Shown here piece after piece: positions 28,132 to 36,880 of a DNA stretch of 64,000 bases (position 1 is its first letter; the number at the start of each line of letters is the position of its first letter). The translations under genes were made by a program, and so were the position numbers. This DNA comes from UBA5239 sp031548025. Lineage in GTDB: Bacteria; Verrucomicrobiota; Lentisphaeria; Victivallales; Victivallaceae. The stretch spans positions 14,622 through 78,621 of the forward strand of contig JAVBRM010000049.1 of the NCBI GenBank assembly GCA_031548025.1. The letters run 5' to 3'. Under the pieces are notes generated by a model. That model ran no database searches, had not been told where the DNA came from, and worked only from the letters and a program-made list of their open reading frames with translations.

Positions 28132-28533
28132 ATGAAAATAAGAGACAAAAAAAGCTTATATTACTGGCTGATTCTGACGGTCATACTGGGGATACTCGCC
28201 TCGGTGCTGCTGTCGATTCAGCATATCCAGAACGTTTATGAAGCTCCGCGCGAGCTGGAAATATCTGAAATCGGCGGTAAAAAGTACTCGGCGGCCCTGC
28301 CGCTGGTGCAATTGGATGAATTTCAAACCGGCTATTACCGGAAATTTCCAGTCCAAAGCTCCGGCCGCGATGATTACGTGCTCTATTGGAACCGCAACGC
28401 CGAATCCGCATATTTTTCCCTGACCAAATCTGAACTCGGCGGCTGGATGTCGATGACCGGACTCTACGTCATCGATTCCACCGCCGCCACAAAACACTTG
28501 TTGGAATTCATGCGGAAAAACTTTTCCGAGTAA
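28132..28533 (+). CDS. Small membrane-anchored protein, unknown function
   Basis: The 133-residue protein has an N-terminal membrane helix (about 9-30, LYYWLILTVILGILASVLLSI) and a soluble C-terminus with VYEAPRELEISEIGG and ending in LLEFMRKNFSE. I do not recognise the family. It lies 24 bases after the PocR-AraC gene in the same direction, so it may be cotranscribed, and is followed by a bidirectional terminator. A degenerate copy of its 3' end lies at 29451-29520, beyond the PEP-CTERM-like gene, which supports that it is a real gene. Confidence 0.65.
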   Translation: MKIRDKKSLYYWLILTVILGILASVLLSIQHIQNVYEAPRELEISEIGGKKYSAALPLVQLDEFQTGYYRKFPVQSSGRDDYVLYWNRNAESAYFSLTKSELGGWMSMTGLYVIDSTAATKHLLEFMRKNFSE

Positions 28534-28550
28534 GATTGGAAAGTAATAAC

Positions 28551-28589
28551 ACAAAACCTCCACCGTATTTTGACGGCAGAGGTTTTTGT
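28551..28589. terminator. Bidirectional terminator between converging genes
   Basis: ACAAAACCTC pairs with GAGGTTTTTGT around an inner CCGT/ACGG stem. It is followed by T-runs on both strands. It separates the plus gene ending at 28533 from the minus gene ending at 28607. Confidence 0.8.
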
Positions 28590-28606
28590 TATGTTTATTG
28601 CAATGA

Positions 28607-29266
28607 TTATTTGCGGCGGCGACGGAATGCCTTGATACCGGTGGCGCATCCGCCCAATGCCAGTGCCGCCAGAACTCCGGGCAACGGCTGTCCCGACGGG
28701 GCAAAAGGCCCGTCGCTGGTGGAAATCACAAACTCAACACTGTTCGGAGAGGCGCCGAAGTATCCGAAGTTGATTCTGGTGTTGTCGGCCAGGTCGAGGA
28801 TGTTTGCCTGACGTGAATCGACTCCGTTGCCTACTCCTACTTCACCGGTTGACTCGCCCACTCGCCCGTTTATATGGGTCATCCAGAAGGAAATCTCATC
28901 GCCGGCGGCGAAATTGCCGACATAGTAGCCGATGCCGGAAACTGATTGAAAGGTATCCGGATCAGAGAAAGTCACGATGCCGGTCGTTCCGGATCCCGCT
29001 GTTTCGACACCGGTAGCGAGATTGGTGTATCCATAATTTCCCGCAGTCATCTGAGCATAGTCTCCAAGGTCGTCAAGCTGATACCAATTGGAGACAAAGC
29101 TGGAAAACCACATGTCGCCGGATCCGCCTGTGATCTTAATTGTGAGAGTCTGTGCCGATGTCCATGCTTGCGTAGCACTGGGAGTACTGATGATCTCGTA
29201 TTGGAGCGCGGCTTGACTTGTGAGACACGCAATCAATGCGATTGCAAAAGCAAAAATCTTCTTCAT
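28607..29266 (-). CDS. Secreted protein with PEP-CTERM-like sorting signal
   Basis: The 219-residue protein has a signal peptide (about 1-19) and a beta-rich body. The C-terminus is SGQPLPGVLAALALGG followed by ATGIKAFRRRRK: a proline-containing motif, a hydrophobic segment and a basic tail, as in PEP-CTERM substrates of exosortase. Such proteins are anchored or processed at the cell surface. The sequence differs from the strict VPEP form. No exosortase is in the window. GGGGGA precedes the ATG. Confidence 0.65.
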   Translation of the reverse strand: MKKIFAFAIALIACLTSQAALQYEIISTPSATQAWTSAQTLTIKITGGSGDMWFSSFVSNWYQLDDLGDYAQMTAGNYGYTNLATGVETAGSGTTGIVTFSDPDTFQSVSGIGYYVGNFAAGDEISFWMTHINGRVGESTGEVGVGNGVDSRQANILDLADNTRINFGYFGASPNSVEFVISTSDGPFAPSGQPLPGVLAALALGGCATGIKAFRRRRK

Positions 29267-29550
29267 TTTTTAAATCCCCCGATTTAAATGATGTTTTTTC
29301 TGTTATCAAGCACAAAAGTCAAGACCCCATCTAGACCTTTTCTGCAATATTTAGATAACTTACTCTTTCATTATATACGAAAAAAAAAGAAAAAGCAAGA
29401 ATAAATATAGAATAAATGCAAGTTTAGTCAATTTTTTTTAATTTTTTTAAATTGACGACTCCGCCAATACCATCACGAAAACAGCTACTGAAATTCATGC
29501 AGAAAAATTTCTCCGAATAAAAAGCTATTGTTTTCGTTCGCTGTATTTTT
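29267..29550. other. AT-rich spacer with a gene remnant
   Basis: Most of this 284-base spacer is AT-rich with A- and T-runs (about 29370-29450). At 29451-29520 it holds a degenerate copy of the 3' end of the gene at 28132-28533, annotated separately. No other gene or RNA is seen. Confidence 0.5.
29451..29520 (+). pseudogene. Remnant of a 28132-type gene 3' end
   Basis: Codons 29485-29520 read LLKFMQKNFSE-stop, against LLEFMRKNFSE-stop at the end of the gene at 28132-28533 (9 of 11 residues). Of 36 bases 28 match, and all eight differences are transitions, mostly silent. Upstream, IDDSANTITKT (29451-29483) loosely matches IDSTAATKH but is out of frame by one base. It has no start codon. Confidence 0.7.
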
Positions 29551-29553
29551 TTC

Positions 29554-29583
29554 TTGACAAGCGGTGAAATATACCTATATTAT
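29554..29583 (+). promoter_or_regulatory. Promoter of the Fic gene
   Basis: Consensus TTGACA (29554-29559) is followed by TATATT (29576-29581, 16 bp) or TATTAT (29578-29583, 18 bp). It overlaps the in-frame GTG at 29564, which therefore cannot be the start, so translation most likely begins at the ATG at 29612. Confidence 0.7.
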
Positions 29584-29611
29584 AGCGAAAAGAATAGGAA
29601 ACCACAGTTTT

Positions 29612-30691
29612 ATGAACTCATTTCGAGATTTTCTTCCGAATCTTAAGAATATTCCTTTGATAACGACCTGGGAATTGTCTGAGCTTGCGGAAATGAAGGG
29701 GCGACAGGAACTTTATACAAAGCAATCGCCGCAACGACTGAAGCGGATGCTCGAGTTCTCCATGATTGAAAGTGCTGTATCTTCCAACCGGATTGAAGGG
29801 ATTTCAATTGATGAAAAACGTATTGGAACTGTTCTCTTCGGTAAGGCGAATTTACATGACCGCAATGAGGAAGAAGTCCGGGGATATCGTAATGCTTTGG
29901 ATTTAATCCATACACAGGCGTGTAAGCTTGAACTTTCTCTTGAAACGATTTGTCACCTTCATGAGTTATCACGCCCTGAGATATGGGATTCGGGAAAATT
30001 TAAAGAAAAATCCGGTGACATCATCGAAAAATATGCCGATGGATCATCCCGTGTCCGCTTCAAAACTGTCGTCTCCGAAAAGGTTGTCGAATTTCTGACC
30101 GCGGCAATTGATGGCTGCAAGGAACAAGTACGCGATAATCGGATATCTCCGCTGGTTGCTTTGGGCGCTTTTAATCTTGATTTTCTTTGCATTCATCCAT
30201 TTCGGGATGGTAATGGCCGTGTATCACGTTTGCTTCTGCTGCTGATGCTATATCAATTGGGTTATGAGGCCGGACGGTATATCAGTATCGAAAAAATGAT
30301 TGAATCTACCAAAGAACAGTATTACGAAACGTTGGAATTGTCATCTCAAAGCTGGCATACCGGTAAGCACGATGCCTGGCCCTATATCAATTATCTGTTG
30401 TTTGTATTCAGGAACGTATACAAAGAATTCGAGCAGCGTTTTGCTGATACAGCAGCCCCGCGCGGAGCTAAAACCGAATTGGTGATCAGTGTCATCAATG
30501 GATTCGATGGTGATTTTACTTTGCGTGAACTCGAGCAGTATTGTCCAGGGGGCAGCCGGGATACAATCCGCCTGGTTCTCAAGCAGAAGGCTCAGGCGGG
30601 ATTTATCGTCTCCCAGGGGCGAGGAACGGGAAGCCGCTGGAAGCGAATAAGGGTAATACCCTCTAATGAGGGTAATAATAAGGGTAATTAA
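29612..30691 (+). CDS. Fic-family protein (AMPylase type, class II) with C-terminal winged helix
   Basis: The 359-residue protein carries the Fic core HPFRDGNGR (195-203; His195 catalytic). An N-terminal inhibitory helix has SSNRIEG, the (S/T)xxxE(G/N) motif with Glu62, which keeps Fic proteins self-inhibited. The C-terminus (about 280-350, with FTLRELEQYCPGGSRDTIRLVL) looks like a winged helix. Fic enzymes transfer AMP or other nucleotides to target proteins. No antitoxin gene is needed for this class and none is beside it. The last codons contain three GGGTAAT repeats. Confidence 0.88.
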   Translation: MNSFRDFLPNLKNIPLITTWELSELAEMKGRQELYTKQSPQRLKRMLEFSMIESAVSSNRIEGISIDEKRIGTVLFGKANLHDRNEEEVRGYRNALDLIHTQACKLELSLETICHLHELSRPEIWDSGKFKEKSGDIIEKYADGSSRVRFKTVVSEKVVEFLTAAIDGCKEQVRDNRISPLVALGAFNLDFLCIHPFRDGNGRVSRLLLLLMLYQLGYEAGRYISIEKMIESTKEQYYETLELSSQSWHTGKHDAWPYINYLLFVFRNVYKEFEQRFADTAAPRGAKTELVISVINGFDGDFTLRELEQYCPGGSRDTIRLVLKQKAQAGFIVSQGRGTGSRWKRIRVIPSNEGNNKGN

Positions 30692-30715
30692 GATTTTTTG
30701 AGCAGAGAAAATCTT

Positions 30716-30772
30716 TTATTTCTTAAAGACAAAGCGGACTGTATTGTTTTCGACGACTGTCGTACTGCGGAA
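30716..30772 (-). pseudogene. Remnant of a second S66 peptidase gene, C-terminal 18 codons
   Basis: Read on the minus strand this gives FRSTTVVENNTVRFVFKK-stop, against FRSTAVIENNTVRFVFEK-stop at the end of the S66 peptidase at 36881-37873 (15 of 18 residues). Base identity over about 60 bases is also high. There is no upstream coding sequence; the GH5-like gene ends at 30785, just before it. It has the same orientation as the intact gene. Confidence 0.8.
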
Positions 30773-30784
30773 GCGATTCTATTT

Positions 30785-31891
30785 TTACGATTTCCATTTC
30801 CCTTGTTTCTCCGCAAAACGCCGGTCGGCGAGATCGCAATATTTCTTAATCAATTCGATTTCGCGCGGGTCATAAGGCCGCAGATTGATCCGGAAAAGGT
30901 CGTGCATCCATTTGGTCAAATCGCATTGTCCAAGCGTGCCCTCTTCGTATGCGCGCCACATTCCTTCGTATGGTTCGTGCGTCTGCGACAAGCCGTTCAC
31001 CAGTCCCCAGTTCCAGCATCCGATTTTTTCCAGGTAGAAGAGCGGAAAAACCGCAGCGACATGCCCGGACCACATGCGGTTCAGCCATTCGGTATTGAAG
31101 AGCGGACGGTTGTGTTTGCGCAATTCATCGATGATGAGCACATGCTCATCGAGTCCGCCGTAATTATGAAAGGAGATAACGTCCGACAGTTCGAGTGCGA
31201 GCAACTCCGCCGGGGTCCAGTTGCCGAGTCCGCGCCAGGCTCCGGTGGTCAGTGGCTGTGAGGGTGACGCCGCGCGGGCTGCGGCGAAAATCCGCTCCAC
31301 GTGTGGCACTGATACTTCGCCGCGGTTGCCGTTGCCGGGTTCGTTGAAGAGGTCCCAGATAACGATGCGCGGATCAGCGGCGTATTTAGTGACGATTTCG
31401 GTGACCATGGCATAAAAACGCTCCGCGATTTCCGGTTCATCAAGCACCGGGTTGTAGCCGACTACATTTTTGTAGCCGCTGTGCGGGGAATTTTTGCGCC
31501 CTCCGTGATACCCGAGGTCGTAATGCTGCGGTCCGAGTTTAAGCGGTTTGTAATTGTCATCTTTCGGCACCACGCAGTCATTGGCGAAACAGACCATGAG
31601 CGAAATGCCATGTTTCGCGGCGGTGGCCAGAAAGCGTTCGAAGCGCTCCATGAAACCGTCGTGTTGTTCGTTCCAGACGATAAATTCCAGAATCACCCGC
31701 ATGGAATTAAATCCGGTGGCGGCCGCCAACTCCAACTCCCGGTCGGCGGTCGCCAGATGCTGTTCGAAATCGAGTTCCTGCCACAACGCGACCCGGTTGC
31801 AGCAGTCGCTCGGCAAGAAGTTGCAGCCGCGCAACCATGGCTGTGCCTCATGCCACGCCCATGCTTTTTCCGTACTCCATTTAGCTATCAT
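30785..31891 (-). CDS. GH5-like clan-A glycoside hydrolase, cytoplasmic
   Basis: The 368-residue TIM-barrel protein starts directly with catalytic-domain sequence (WLRGCNFLPSDCCNR) and has no signal peptide. DLFNEPGN supplies the acid/base Glu184 and FNTEWLN the nucleophile Glu268, with spacing usual for GH5 and related clan-A families. Activity could be xylanase-, mannanase- or glucosidase-like. It is the last gene of the LacI-pilin-GH39 operon, 22 bases after the GH39-like gene, and may work on oligosaccharides taken into the cell. Confidence 0.82.
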   Translation of the reverse strand: MIAKWSTEKAWAWHEAQPWLRGCNFLPSDCCNRVALWQELDFEQHLATADRELELAAATGFNSMRVILEFIVWNEQHDGFMERFERFLATAAKHGISLMVCFANDCVVPKDDNYKPLKLGPQHYDLGYHGGRKNSPHSGYKNVVGYNPVLDEPEIAERFYAMVTEIVTKYAADPRIVIWDLFNEPGNGNRGEVSVPHVERIFAAARAASPSQPLTTGAWRGLGNWTPAELLALELSDVISFHNYGGLDEHVLIIDELRKHNRPLFNTEWLNRMWSGHVAAVFPLFYLEKIGCWNWGLVNGLSQTHEPYEGMWRAYEEGTLGQCDLTKWMHDLFRINLRPYDPREIELIKKYCDLADRRFAEKQGKWKS

Positions 31892-31913
31892 AATGCATTC
31901 CTTTTTATTTATT

Positions 31914-34892
31914 TTATTGAAAACTCACGAAGGGATAATTGAAGGGAGCCGCGCTGTGTTCGATACCTTCAATGACCCGGATACAGTTTTTGCGTTTGTC
32001 GCCGTCATTGTCATTGATCAGTAAATTAAAGCGGAAACCGCGTTTGCCGATATTCTCGTTAAGACCGACTGACTGAAAAGGTATTTCGGTCCTGTAAATG
32101 GTCGTCTTTTCCACTTCGTTGCGTTCAGTGTTCAACAGAATGTTTTTGGCCGCTTCGTCAGGTACAGAGCCACGGGGTGAGGTCCAGCACCAGACTTGGG
32201 GCTTGCCGTCGGCGAGCCGGGCCAGCCCGAACGTCCACGGTTTATCCTGATTCGGCAGCGACAGGACAAACTGAACGCTGTCCCCCTGCCAGATGGCGGC
32301 CCCCTGATGGTTCTGGATATGTACATCATCGGTTACCTGAACTTCAAGAATCAATGATTTCCCGGTCTGATACAGCCAGGCTTTGGCGCTCAAATCGTCT
32401 TTGCCCTGCCAGAACAGATGGTTTTCCGGCCCGCTGACGGCATAAGTGGTAACTTGATCCTGGCGGTCCAGAATAAAGGTCGGACTTTCGGGCCGCTTAT
32501 TGGCGATGATAATATTGGAGATGACATCCCAGTCAATGCTTTCCGTGCCAATACCGGGGAGGTTCAATCTGATGGACATTTGAGCCGGGGCGGCGGTATA
32601 GGATTTGAACTCCTTGCCCGGATGCAGGGGAATCGTGACGGAAGCGGATTTCCCCGCCGGAACGCGAAGCGCTCTTTGCCCGCCGCCGGCGACACCTTTC
32701 GGAGGGGTAAATGCGAGTTCGGCATTCAATTCCTTTTTCAGCGGATTCCGCAGGGTAAATGTGAAATTCCTGGCTTCTCCGGCGACTACCGAGCACTCCT
32801 CGCCGGTGAAGATCCGCCCTTCTACCACGGGTGGCTGTTCCTGTTTAATAATCAGGGCCTCCGGTATTGGACCGGCCTTGAGAAGCAGGGAGTCGTTCCG
32901 AGGGGCCGGCTCGGTTTCGTTGTGGAAGATATCGGAGACCGCGACCGTACCGGTAACGCCGGAAATCAGAATCAGGTGTTTTTTGGCGCTCATGCTCCAA
33001 AAGGGATAAATGAAACTTTGTTCGGCGGACCGGAATTCATGGATATGCAGGTCAGCTTCTTCAACCGGCGAGGAAAGATAAGCTCCGCCGTAGAGCAGAT
33101 CCGTTACCGTCGCATAAGTCAGGAAGGCGGGCTTCGGTTGATTGGCGTGAGTCAGGATACCGTAACGGTGCTCCCAGTTCAGCGGATCATTGCCCAAGTC
33201 ATAGAAATTATACCAGTCGAGCCCGCTTGCGCCATAGACCCAAGACAGGATCAACTTTTGAAACAGCACGATGGCTTGCCCCTTTTCTCCGAATACGCTT
33301 GAAGTGGCGCCGGTTTCTTCGGAAATCCATTTCTTATCCTTACCGATCGCACCCATTGCGCGCAGTTCTTTTAACTGTTCAAGATACGCTGCTGTCGCGC
33401 CATGCCCGTGAAAGGCAAAAACGTCATAATAAGGCCGTCCTTCGCTAAGCAGTTTCTGCAATATGGTATTGTTGTGGCGCCGGGAATTGTTGCTGCGGGG
33501 CACTTGTGAATAAAGACTGGAGATACCGCCGCTCATGACCTGGGCCGCCGGATCGTTTTTCTTGATCGTGGTATAGGCGATTTTCAGCATCCGGATATAT
33601 TCATCTTCCGAAAAATTGCAGAAGTTGATAAGGTCCGGTTCGTTGCCGACAATGTAATAGGCGATTCTGCCCTTGTAACGCTGTGACAGACGGTCGATAA
33701 ATTCCCGGAAGGCTTCGTAGTCCGGACGCTTCCAGCCCTTTCTCGCCGGGTCTTTCGGCTGATAATCCTTGGCCACAGCCCAGGCCGGAGGCGGCGAGAT
33801 CACATACTGAATTTGGACGCCTCGCTTCAGACAGCCTTCCACAAAGCGGTCATGGCCGGCGAAATCCCAGACCCCCTCCCGCGGCTGGATATGAACCCAG
33901 CCCGGATTACCGCGATTGTTCTTCACTCCCGTCAACTGCTGGGCGAGAGCGCCGGTGGGACCGGTGGGGCCGGCTGAACCGAAAAGAAAAGTTTCCCGGC
34001 GTCCGCGTTCTTCAAACGGCTTCATCAACGCAAATTGCATTCTGCTGCTGATGAGCTTCCCGGATGGCCGGCTTTCCAACTGGCAGTCCAGATGACGGAC
34101 CCCGAACTTCTGGTCGCGAAGCGGAATTTCCAGGTGGAATTTCTCCTCGGGCGGAAGTGTAAAGACCACAGGAATATCCGTTGTCTGCCCGTCGGCATCC
34201 TGTACCTTCAGCGTACCGGAAACTTCGGCCGCTTCCGTGCCTGTGTTGCGAAAGAGTAAAGCCGGTTTTTCCGTCGTACCGGGCAAAATAACCGAAAGCG
34301 GATGCCCGGGAACAAAAGAAAATGTCAAGTGCTCACTGTTGAGAACCCGGTAATCGACTGAGCGGAGAAGGATACCGCCCGGTTTGGCCGTATTGGCAAT
34401 GCCGCAGACGAGACCGGAGAAACGCAGCGGCAGTTCAACCTTGCCATCTTTGTTGCCGCCGAAAGAATTTTTGTTCAACTTGCGGGTATCGACAGTGGCC
34501 CGGACCCGGATGCTTCCTTTCAGGCTGCTTTTGAAATCAGTGGGATACTGGAAGGTTTCTCCGCCGGCGTCAACAAACCGGAGCGTCATGTTTGTGATAT
34601 TATGCTCCGCTGGCAATTCTGCATTGACAAAAAATTCGGCTTCGCTGAAATCAATGACGACAGAGGATTTCAGAAGCGCGGTTTCAACCCATGCGGGTAC
34701 ACCCGGATTCCAGCAGAGGTTGATCGCGGGGGCTCCACCCGCAACGGTACTTTTTTCGATGCTGAAATGTTCGGACCCCGGGCGCTTCTCGGCGGTAAGG
34801 CGCAAGCCTTTTTCTGCGAATTCCAGGAGTTCCCCCGCCGCTAAACACGAGGAAAACATCATTACAGATAAAATCCAATAAATTTTTCTCAT
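31914..34892 (-). CDS. Secreted GH39-like multidomain glycosidase with CBM9-like domain
   Basis: The 992-residue protein has a signal peptide (MRKIYWILSVMMFSSCLAAG; possibly a lipoprotein at Cys16). Beta-rich domains span about 20-270. A clan-A TIM barrel (about 300-600) has IVGNEPD (acid/base Glu418) and ISEETGA (nucleophile candidate Glu525), as in GH39 and neighbours. An Ig-like domain and a CBM9-like module (about 820-990, with VTDDVHIQN) follow. The start at 34892 follows GGGAG. In-frame codons to 35033 lie inside the pilin gene and are rejected. It acts outside the cytoplasm; the substrate is unknown. Confidence 0.8.
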   Translation of the reverse strand: MRKIYWILSVMMFSSCLAAGELLEFAEKGLRLTAEKRPGSEHFSIEKSTVAGGAPAINLCWNPGVPAWVETALLKSSVVIDFSEAEFFVNAELPAEHNITNMTLRFVDAGGETFQYPTDFKSSLKGSIRVRATVDTRKLNKNSFGGNKDGKVELPLRFSGLVCGIANTAKPGGILLRSVDYRVLNSEHLTFSFVPGHPLSVILPGTTEKPALLFRNTGTEAAEVSGTLKVQDADGQTTDIPVVFTLPPEEKFHLEIPLRDQKFGVRHLDCQLESRPSGKLISSRMQFALMKPFEERGRRETFLFGSAGPTGPTGALAQQLTGVKNNRGNPGWVHIQPREGVWDFAGHDRFVEGCLKRGVQIQYVISPPPAWAVAKDYQPKDPARKGWKRPDYEAFREFIDRLSQRYKGRIAYYIVGNEPDLINFCNFSEDEYIRMLKIAYTTIKKNDPAAQVMSGGISSLYSQVPRSNNSRRHNNTILQKLLSEGRPYYDVFAFHGHGATAAYLEQLKELRAMGAIGKDKKWISEETGATSSVFGEKGQAIVLFQKLILSWVYGASGLDWYNFYDLGNDPLNWEHRYGILTHANQPKPAFLTYATVTDLLYGGAYLSSPVEEADLHIHEFRSAEQSFIYPFWSMSAKKHLILISGVTGTVAVSDIFHNETEPAPRNDSLLLKAGPIPEALIIKQEQPPVVEGRIFTGEECSVVAGEARNFTFTLRNPLKKELNAELAFTPPKGVAGGGQRALRVPAGKSASVTIPLHPGKEFKSYTAAPAQMSIRLNLPGIGTESIDWDVISNIIIANKRPESPTFILDRQDQVTTYAVSGPENHLFWQGKDDLSAKAWLYQTGKSLILEVQVTDDVHIQNHQGAAIWQGDSVQFVLSLPNQDKPWTFGLARLADGKPQVWCWTSPRGSVPDEAAKNILLNTERNEVEKTTIYRTEIPFQSVGLNENIGKRGFRFNLLINDNDGDKRKNCIRVIEGIEHSAAPFNYPFVSFQ

Positions 34893-34911
34893 CAGAAACA
34901 ATCTCCCGGTT

Positions 34912-35610
34912 TCAGTCCTGATCCAGTTTTTCCAGACGCAATTTGGTAGTGGTTTGCAAAGCATACACCTTGTAGTCATGCATCTTCGCGTGACCGTCCG
35001 CGTGCCCTGCCGCCACTTTGCCGTCGTGTCCATCCGGATAACCGTTCAACTGTTGAGCAGTTGTGGAGTTGGAGGATCTGCAGAAAGAAAGCACCTCATT
35101 TCTCAGCTTATGATATGGTTGGAGCTTCCCCTCCCAATCATTATAGGAATCTCTGTGCATGATATAATCACTGCATCCAACATTGCCGTCAAAACAGTAA
35201 GAACCCTTATAGACGATCGGGCAGTTAACTAACTGTGGACGCCATTTGCCCTGGGGATATATTCCGGCCGGAGTCCCGAGAAATCCGGTGTAAGCCAGCA
35301 CTCCCAGCCCTACGGGCGGAGCCCCGTAAACAAGATTCCGGGGGTCCATTCCGGTGTTAAGCCCGACTATGGTGGCCGTTTTGCCCGAATACGGCATGCC
35401 CCCATAGGTGTCCGCGTACAGGGAAAATGCCAGCATTTGCTGTTTCAGATTGGATAGGCATTTGGTTGTGTGGGCTTTCTGACGCGCTTTGTTCAAAGCC
35501 GGCAGCAACATTGCCGCCAATATTGCAATAATTGCAATTACTACTAGGAGTTCAATAAGTGTAAAAATATATCTGCAACTCATTCCAAATCCTTTCATGA
35601 TTTTTTTCAT
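34912..35610 (-). CDS. Prepilin-type N-terminal methylation domain protein
   Basis: The protein has 232 residues from the chosen ATG at 35610 (MKKIMKGFGMSCRYI leader, AGGAG ten bases upstream). A shorter start at MSCRYI has AAGGA six bases upstream and gives a leader length closer to the other pilins. The helix FTLIELLVVIAIIAIL follows, preceded by Ile in place of Gly. The C-terminus has HDGKVAAGHADGHA, an exact H-X9-DG. It lies between the LacI gene and the GH39-like gene, 19 bases before the latter. Confidence 0.87.
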   Translation of the reverse strand: MKKIMKGFGMSCRYIFTLIELLVVIAIIAILAAMLLPALNKARQKAHTTKCLSNLKQQMLAFSLYADTYGGMPYSGKTATIVGLNTGMDPRNLVYGAPPVGLGVLAYTGFLGTPAGIYPQGKWRPQLVNCPIVYKGSYCFDGNVGCSDYIMHRDSYNDWEGKLQPYHKLRNEVLSFCRSSNSTTAQQLNGYPDGHDGKVAAGHADGHAKMHDYKVYALQTTTKLRLEKLDQD

Positions 35611-35658
35611 GACCGTTTTTCTCCTATTTTTTTGATTCAAATTCAAGATAGAAAATTA

Positions 35659-36669
35659 TTATTGCAATATGACATTATTGCGTGGATCACGCAGCGTGGC
35701 GGGTACCGCAATCCGGTAATTTTTCCGGCACGGATTGGCGATTTTCTGCAACAACCGCTCCATTGCAAGATAGCCTATTTCTTTGATGTCGTAGCGGACG
35801 GTGATAAAATCGGGGTTGTCTTCCCAACTGCCGTCGGTAAAAGCCACGATTCGGGTGGTATCGGGCATCCGCAAGCCTTTCGCCTGTACCATCTCCAGAA
35901 AAAAATCGGCGGCGGTGTAACTTGCCGTAACCAATGCTTCCGGAAAAGTTTCCATTTCCAGCAGGCGGTGGATTGGAGCCACGTAACTGACATGATCGGT
36001 GTCCCGGGCCAGGTATATGGCGGAATCCGGGATCGCGATACCGTGCCGGGCCATGCCGCAGCGAAAGCCCTCGCAATAAATGGTGTCAATCGCGGGCATG
36101 AGCAGCACGACTTTCTTGATTCCAAGCTCAACAAGATAATCGCAAACCCGGGTGCTTTCAGTGAATTTATCGACCGTCACAAGGTCGGCCGTGCATTCAC
36201 GCCAGTTGTTGGAATGAATCACAAAAGGTACCCGGGACTCCTTCAACTGCGCGAATTGGGCTGGTGTCGGATTGCCGACCAGAAGTACTCCCGCCGTCTC
36301 GTCGCTGCAAATCGTTTCCGGGCTGTCCGCCGGTAAAATATTCAATTTCAAGTTGAACTTATCGGAGTCTACCGCCGAACGAATACCGGCCATGACGACA
36401 CCGTAATAATCGAGCCCCATCGGATTTTTCTGTTCCGACAACGGACAGATCACGACATCGATACGCGTCCGGCTGTCGCGTACCGTGGCACCTCCGTCCA
36501 GCAGCTCGGGTTTATAGCCAAGCGAACGTATAGCCTCCCGGACATTCGACCGGGTACTGGGACTGATCCCGGGCTGGTTGTTCAATACCCGCGATACTGT
36601 AGAAGTTGATATTCCCGCAAATTTTGCGACATCTGCAAGTTTTATCGAGCTGCCTGATTTCTCTTTCAT
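35659..36669 (-). CDS. LacI-family transcriptional regulator
   Basis: The 336-residue protein has a LacI helix-turn-helix (about residues 10-30, KLADVAKFAGISTSTVSRVL), the hinge and a periplasmic-binding-like sensor ending in ATLRDPRNNV, full length. It heads the minus operon of pilin, GH39-like and GH5-like genes and probably regulates it. A consensus promoter with TGCAA-type inverted repeats lies directly upstream, which suggests autorepression. The effector sugar is unknown. Confidence 0.92.
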   Translation of the reverse strand: MKEKSGSSIKLADVAKFAGISTSTVSRVLNNQPGISPSTRSNVREAIRSLGYKPELLDGGATVRDSRTRIDVVICPLSEQKNPMGLDYYGVVMAGIRSAVDSDKFNLKLNILPADSPETICSDETAGVLLVGNPTPAQFAQLKESRVPFVIHSNNWRECTADLVTVDKFTESTRVCDYLVELGIKKVVLLMPAIDTIYCEGFRCGMARHGIAIPDSAIYLARDTDHVSYVAPIHRLLEMETFPEALVTASYTAADFFLEMVQAKGLRMPDTTRIVAFTDGSWEDNPDFITVRYDIKEIGYLAMERLLQKIANPCRKNYRIAVPATLRDPRNNVILQ

Positions 36670-36704
36670 AAGAATATAATTCCATCTTTCTGTTTATATT
36701 AATG

Positions 36705-36756
36705 ATTATAACACTGGATATCGAAAATTGCAATAGCGTTTGCAGAGATTTTGCAA
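36705..36756 (-). promoter_or_regulatory. Promoter and candidate operator of the LacI-pilin-GH39 operon
   Basis: On the minus strand TTGCAA (36733-36728) and TATAAT (36710-36705) are 17 bp apart. TGCAAACGCTATTGCA (36744-36729), an inverted repeat of TGCAA with a 6-bp spacer, overlaps the -35. Another TTGCAA lies at 36751-36756. This layout suits repression by the adjacent LacI protein. Confidence 0.65.
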
Positions 36757-36880
36757 TAAATTTGAATATTTGCGTTATTTGCATAAAATGAAAATAAGTG
36801 GCGTGACTTCGCGGTGATAAGCTCGAAAGGTAATCGTTGTCGTCGATACTTATCATTTGTTGGAAATATATGCGTTTCTT

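Noticed and set aside
29564..29611. GTG at 29564 as the Fic start
   Set aside because: It lies between the -35 and -10 of a consensus promoter, so it would not be transcribed from it.
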